DNA from: Acidobacteriota bacterium
GTDB taxonomy: Bacteria > Acidobacteriota > Terriglobia > Terriglobales > Acidobacteriaceae
Reading direction: 5' to 3'
Length of the DNA stretch: 7,954 nucleotides
Assembly: GCA_021841795.1 (NCBI GenBank)
Contig: JAKCDN010000133.1
Coordinates: 1 to 7,954, forward strand
Under the pieces are notes generated by a model that was given only the letters and a program-made list of their open reading frames with translations, was not told the DNA's origin and ran no database searches. Both the position numbers and the translations under genes were made by a program. Positions within the stretch are counted from its first letter, which is position 1, and each line of letters begins with the position of its first letter. Below are positions 6,634 through 7,954 of the stretch, in pieces.

Positions 6634-7752
6634 ATGTTGAACGCGATTGATTTTCGTCCTGTCATACTGGCCGGAGGCAGCGGCACACGCTTCTGGCCGC
6701 GTTCCCGGCGCGCACGCGCCAAGCAGGTTCTCGCACTCGATGGCGAGCGCTCCATGATTCAGCAGACAGTTGAGCGCCTGAAGCCGCTCACGGCGCTGGA
6801 CAAAACCTGGATTATTACCAATGAGTATCTGGCTCAGGAGATAGCCGACCAGCTGCCCGGACTACCCTCGGCACAGATTGTGCAGGAGCCGGTGGCGCGC
6901 AATACGGCTCCAGCATGCGGACTGGCGGCCTTCCTGATCGAGCGACAGAATCCGAATGCGGTGTTGGGCGTTTTTCCGTCAGACCATGTGATTGGCGACG
7001 AGCCGCGCTTCCTCAAAGCGCTGCAAAAGGGCATCAGCGTGGCAGCAGCGGGAGAAAATATCGTAGTGCTGGGCATTGAGCCGTCGCGCGCCGAGACCGG
7101 CTACGGCTACATCGAGACCGGCGACCTGGCCAAGGACGATACCGCTTTGCATGTGCGCCGCTTTATAGAGAAGCCCAACCAGAACCGCGCCGAGGAGTTT
7201 GTGGCCGCGGGCAATTACTATTGGAACTCGGGCATGTTCCTCTGGACGGCGCGCACGCTGGCCAATGCAGTGCGCGAGCACCTGCCAGAGACTGCTCCGC
7301 TGCTGGAATCAATCGCGGCCGCCTGGGGAACGCCGCAGTTCGAGGAAATCTTCCGCTCGGCCTATCCGAAATGCGAAAACATCTCTGTTGACTACGCGGT
7401 TCTGGAGCCGCGGTCGGCCAAGGGTGAGCATCTATCGAATCTTTACTGCATTCCGGCTGAATTCACCTGGAACGATCTGGGCTCGTGGGCCTCACTCTAC
7501 GAGTACCAGCTCGAGACGCGCATGCGGGGCGATGCCGAAGGCAACGTGGCCGATGCCGGTGGGCACATCTCCCTGGAAGCCAACGACAACTACATCTTCA
7601 GCCCGAGAAAGTTTGTGGCACTGGTTGGGGTAAAGAACCTGGTCGTTGTCGATACTGAGGATGCACTGTTGATTGCGCACCGCAGCCACTCGCAGGACGT
7701 GGGAAAGATCGTGAAAGAGCTGAGCGCCACGGGTCACTCGGAGCTGATCTGA
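6634..7752 (+). CDS. manC: Mannose-1-phosphate guanylyltransferase (GDP-mannose synthesis)
   Basis: A 372-residue cytoplasmic enzyme that joins mannose-1-phosphate and GTP to give GDP-mannose, the donor for mannose-, fucose- and rhamnose-type residues in exopolysaccharide, O-antigen and glycoproteins. The nucleotidyltransferase signature LAGGSGTRFWPRSR is at 12-25, with the catalytic-region lysine K30 in AKQVL. Further landmarks are VARNTAPA (87-94), the metal-binding PSDH (115-118), FIEKPN (177-182), YYWNSGMF (195-202), SVDYAVLEP (251-259) and WNDLGSW (279-285). It ends at about residue 372, so it lacks the phosphomannose isomerase domain of the longer bifunctional ManC/AlgA enzymes. The ATG at 6634 is chosen because the signature begins 11 residues later; there is no Shine-Dalgarno site, and a -10-like box lies close upstream. 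No mannose-pathway partner gene is visible within the window. Confidence 0.94.
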   Translation: MLNAIDFRPVILAGGSGTRFWPRSRRARAKQVLALDGERSMIQQTVERLKPLTALDKTWIITNEYLAQEIADQLPGLPSAQIVQEPVARNTAPACGLAAFLIERQNPNAVLGVFPSDHVIGDEPRFLKALQKGISVAAAGENIVVLGIEPSRAETGYGYIETGDLAKDDTALHVRRFIEKPNQNRAEEFVAAGNYYWNSGMFLWTARTLANAVREHLPETAPLLESIAAAWGTPQFEEIFRSAYPKCENISVDYAVLEPRSAKGEHLSNLYCIPAEFTWNDLGSWASLYEYQLETRMRGDAEGNVADAGGHISLEANDNYIFSPRKFVALVGVKNLVVVDTEDALLIAHRSHSQDVGKIVKELSATGHSELI

Positions 7753-7954
7753 CGGAGCGGCATCGCCACGGTTTCCATGCAGGCCGCTGCAGTTGTGCGC
7801 CAAGAGACAGCAGGCATTTTTCTACCCAGAATATTTGCTGCCGATTCTATCGCTACAGGAACAGTATCCTCTGCGTCCGGTTCTGAGTGCGGGTTTCGCG
7901 GGCCGGATTGGCGAAGGCTTCGTCCAACCCGCCGATCTACACGGACGAGATGGT
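7753..7954. other. Unassigned right-edge sequence
   Basis: No gene can be supported in these 202 bases. One plus frame is open from 7748 to the edge without an ATG (it ends ...SAGFAGRIGEGFVQPADLHGRDG), and another could start at GTG 7887 (VRVSRAGLAKASSNPPIYTDEM). Neither matches a family I know. A small hairpin, TGCAG (7778-7782) with CTGCA (7787-7791), follows manC but has no T run beside it, so it is not a convincing terminator. Confidence 0.3.

Noticed and set aside
7778..7791. Hairpin TGCAG/CTGCA after manC as a terminator
   Set aside because: The stem is only five base pairs and no T run follows it directly; the nearest T run is about 25 bases away.
1..7954. CRISPR array, IS element, tRNA or rRNA gene
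   Set aside because: Reading the window showed no regularly spaced repeats, no transposase-like frame, and no cloverleaf or rRNA-like stretch between the genes.

Overview
The window looks like a stretch of chromosome from a GC-rich, free-living bacterium, most likely an acidobacterium (class Terriglobia). This is an inference from protein style: an exported, Tat-signalled glycoside hydrolase family 2 (GH2) enzyme of the DUF4982 type, a hopanoid-associated glycosyltransferase, a zinc-ribbon-tailed site-2 protease and single-domain GDP-mannose synthesis. No phage, IS element, CRISPR array, tRNA or rRNA gene is seen.

Layout from left to right. Bases 1-219 (minus strand) hold the N-terminus of a membrane glycosyltransferase resembling HpnB, cut by the window edge. 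Divergent from it, 384-3335 (+) encodes a 983-residue Tat-exported GH2 enzyme with both catalytic glutamates, a DUF4982 region, an Ig-like C-terminal module and an extra beta-rich terminal module. Only 45 bases later coaD (3381-3869, +) encodes phosphopantetheine adenylyltransferase; it probably has its own extended -10 promoter. A small minus-strand reading frame (3853-4059) with a clean signal peptide and a Shine-Dalgarno site converges on coaD and overlaps its last 17 bases. A class I aminotransferase (4199-5395, +) follows and ends at a strong, bidirectional-looking hairpin terminator (5417-5445). Facing it is a site-2 protease family gene (5507-6448, -) whose C-terminus carries two four-cysteine zinc ribbons. 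Divergent from that, manC (6634-7752, +) encodes mannose-1-phosphate guanylyltransferase. The last 200 bases carry no gene that I can assign.

The genes do not form one pathway: they cover polysaccharide breakdown, coenzyme A synthesis, amino-acid metabolism, membrane proteolysis and nucleotide-sugar supply. They appear to be mostly single transcription units. Three of the housekeeping genes (coaD, the aminotransferase, manC) share an architecture in which a -10-like box lies 6 to 13 bases before the start codon with no good Shine-Dalgarno site, suggesting leaderless or very short-leader mRNAs. The GH2 gene and the small secreted-protein gene have obvious Shine-Dalgarno sites.

I see no clear evidence of an undescribed multi-gene system. 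The most noteworthy items are the protease/zinc-ribbon fusion, the small secreted reading frame, the C-terminal module of the GH2 enzyme and the repeated short-leader promoter layout.
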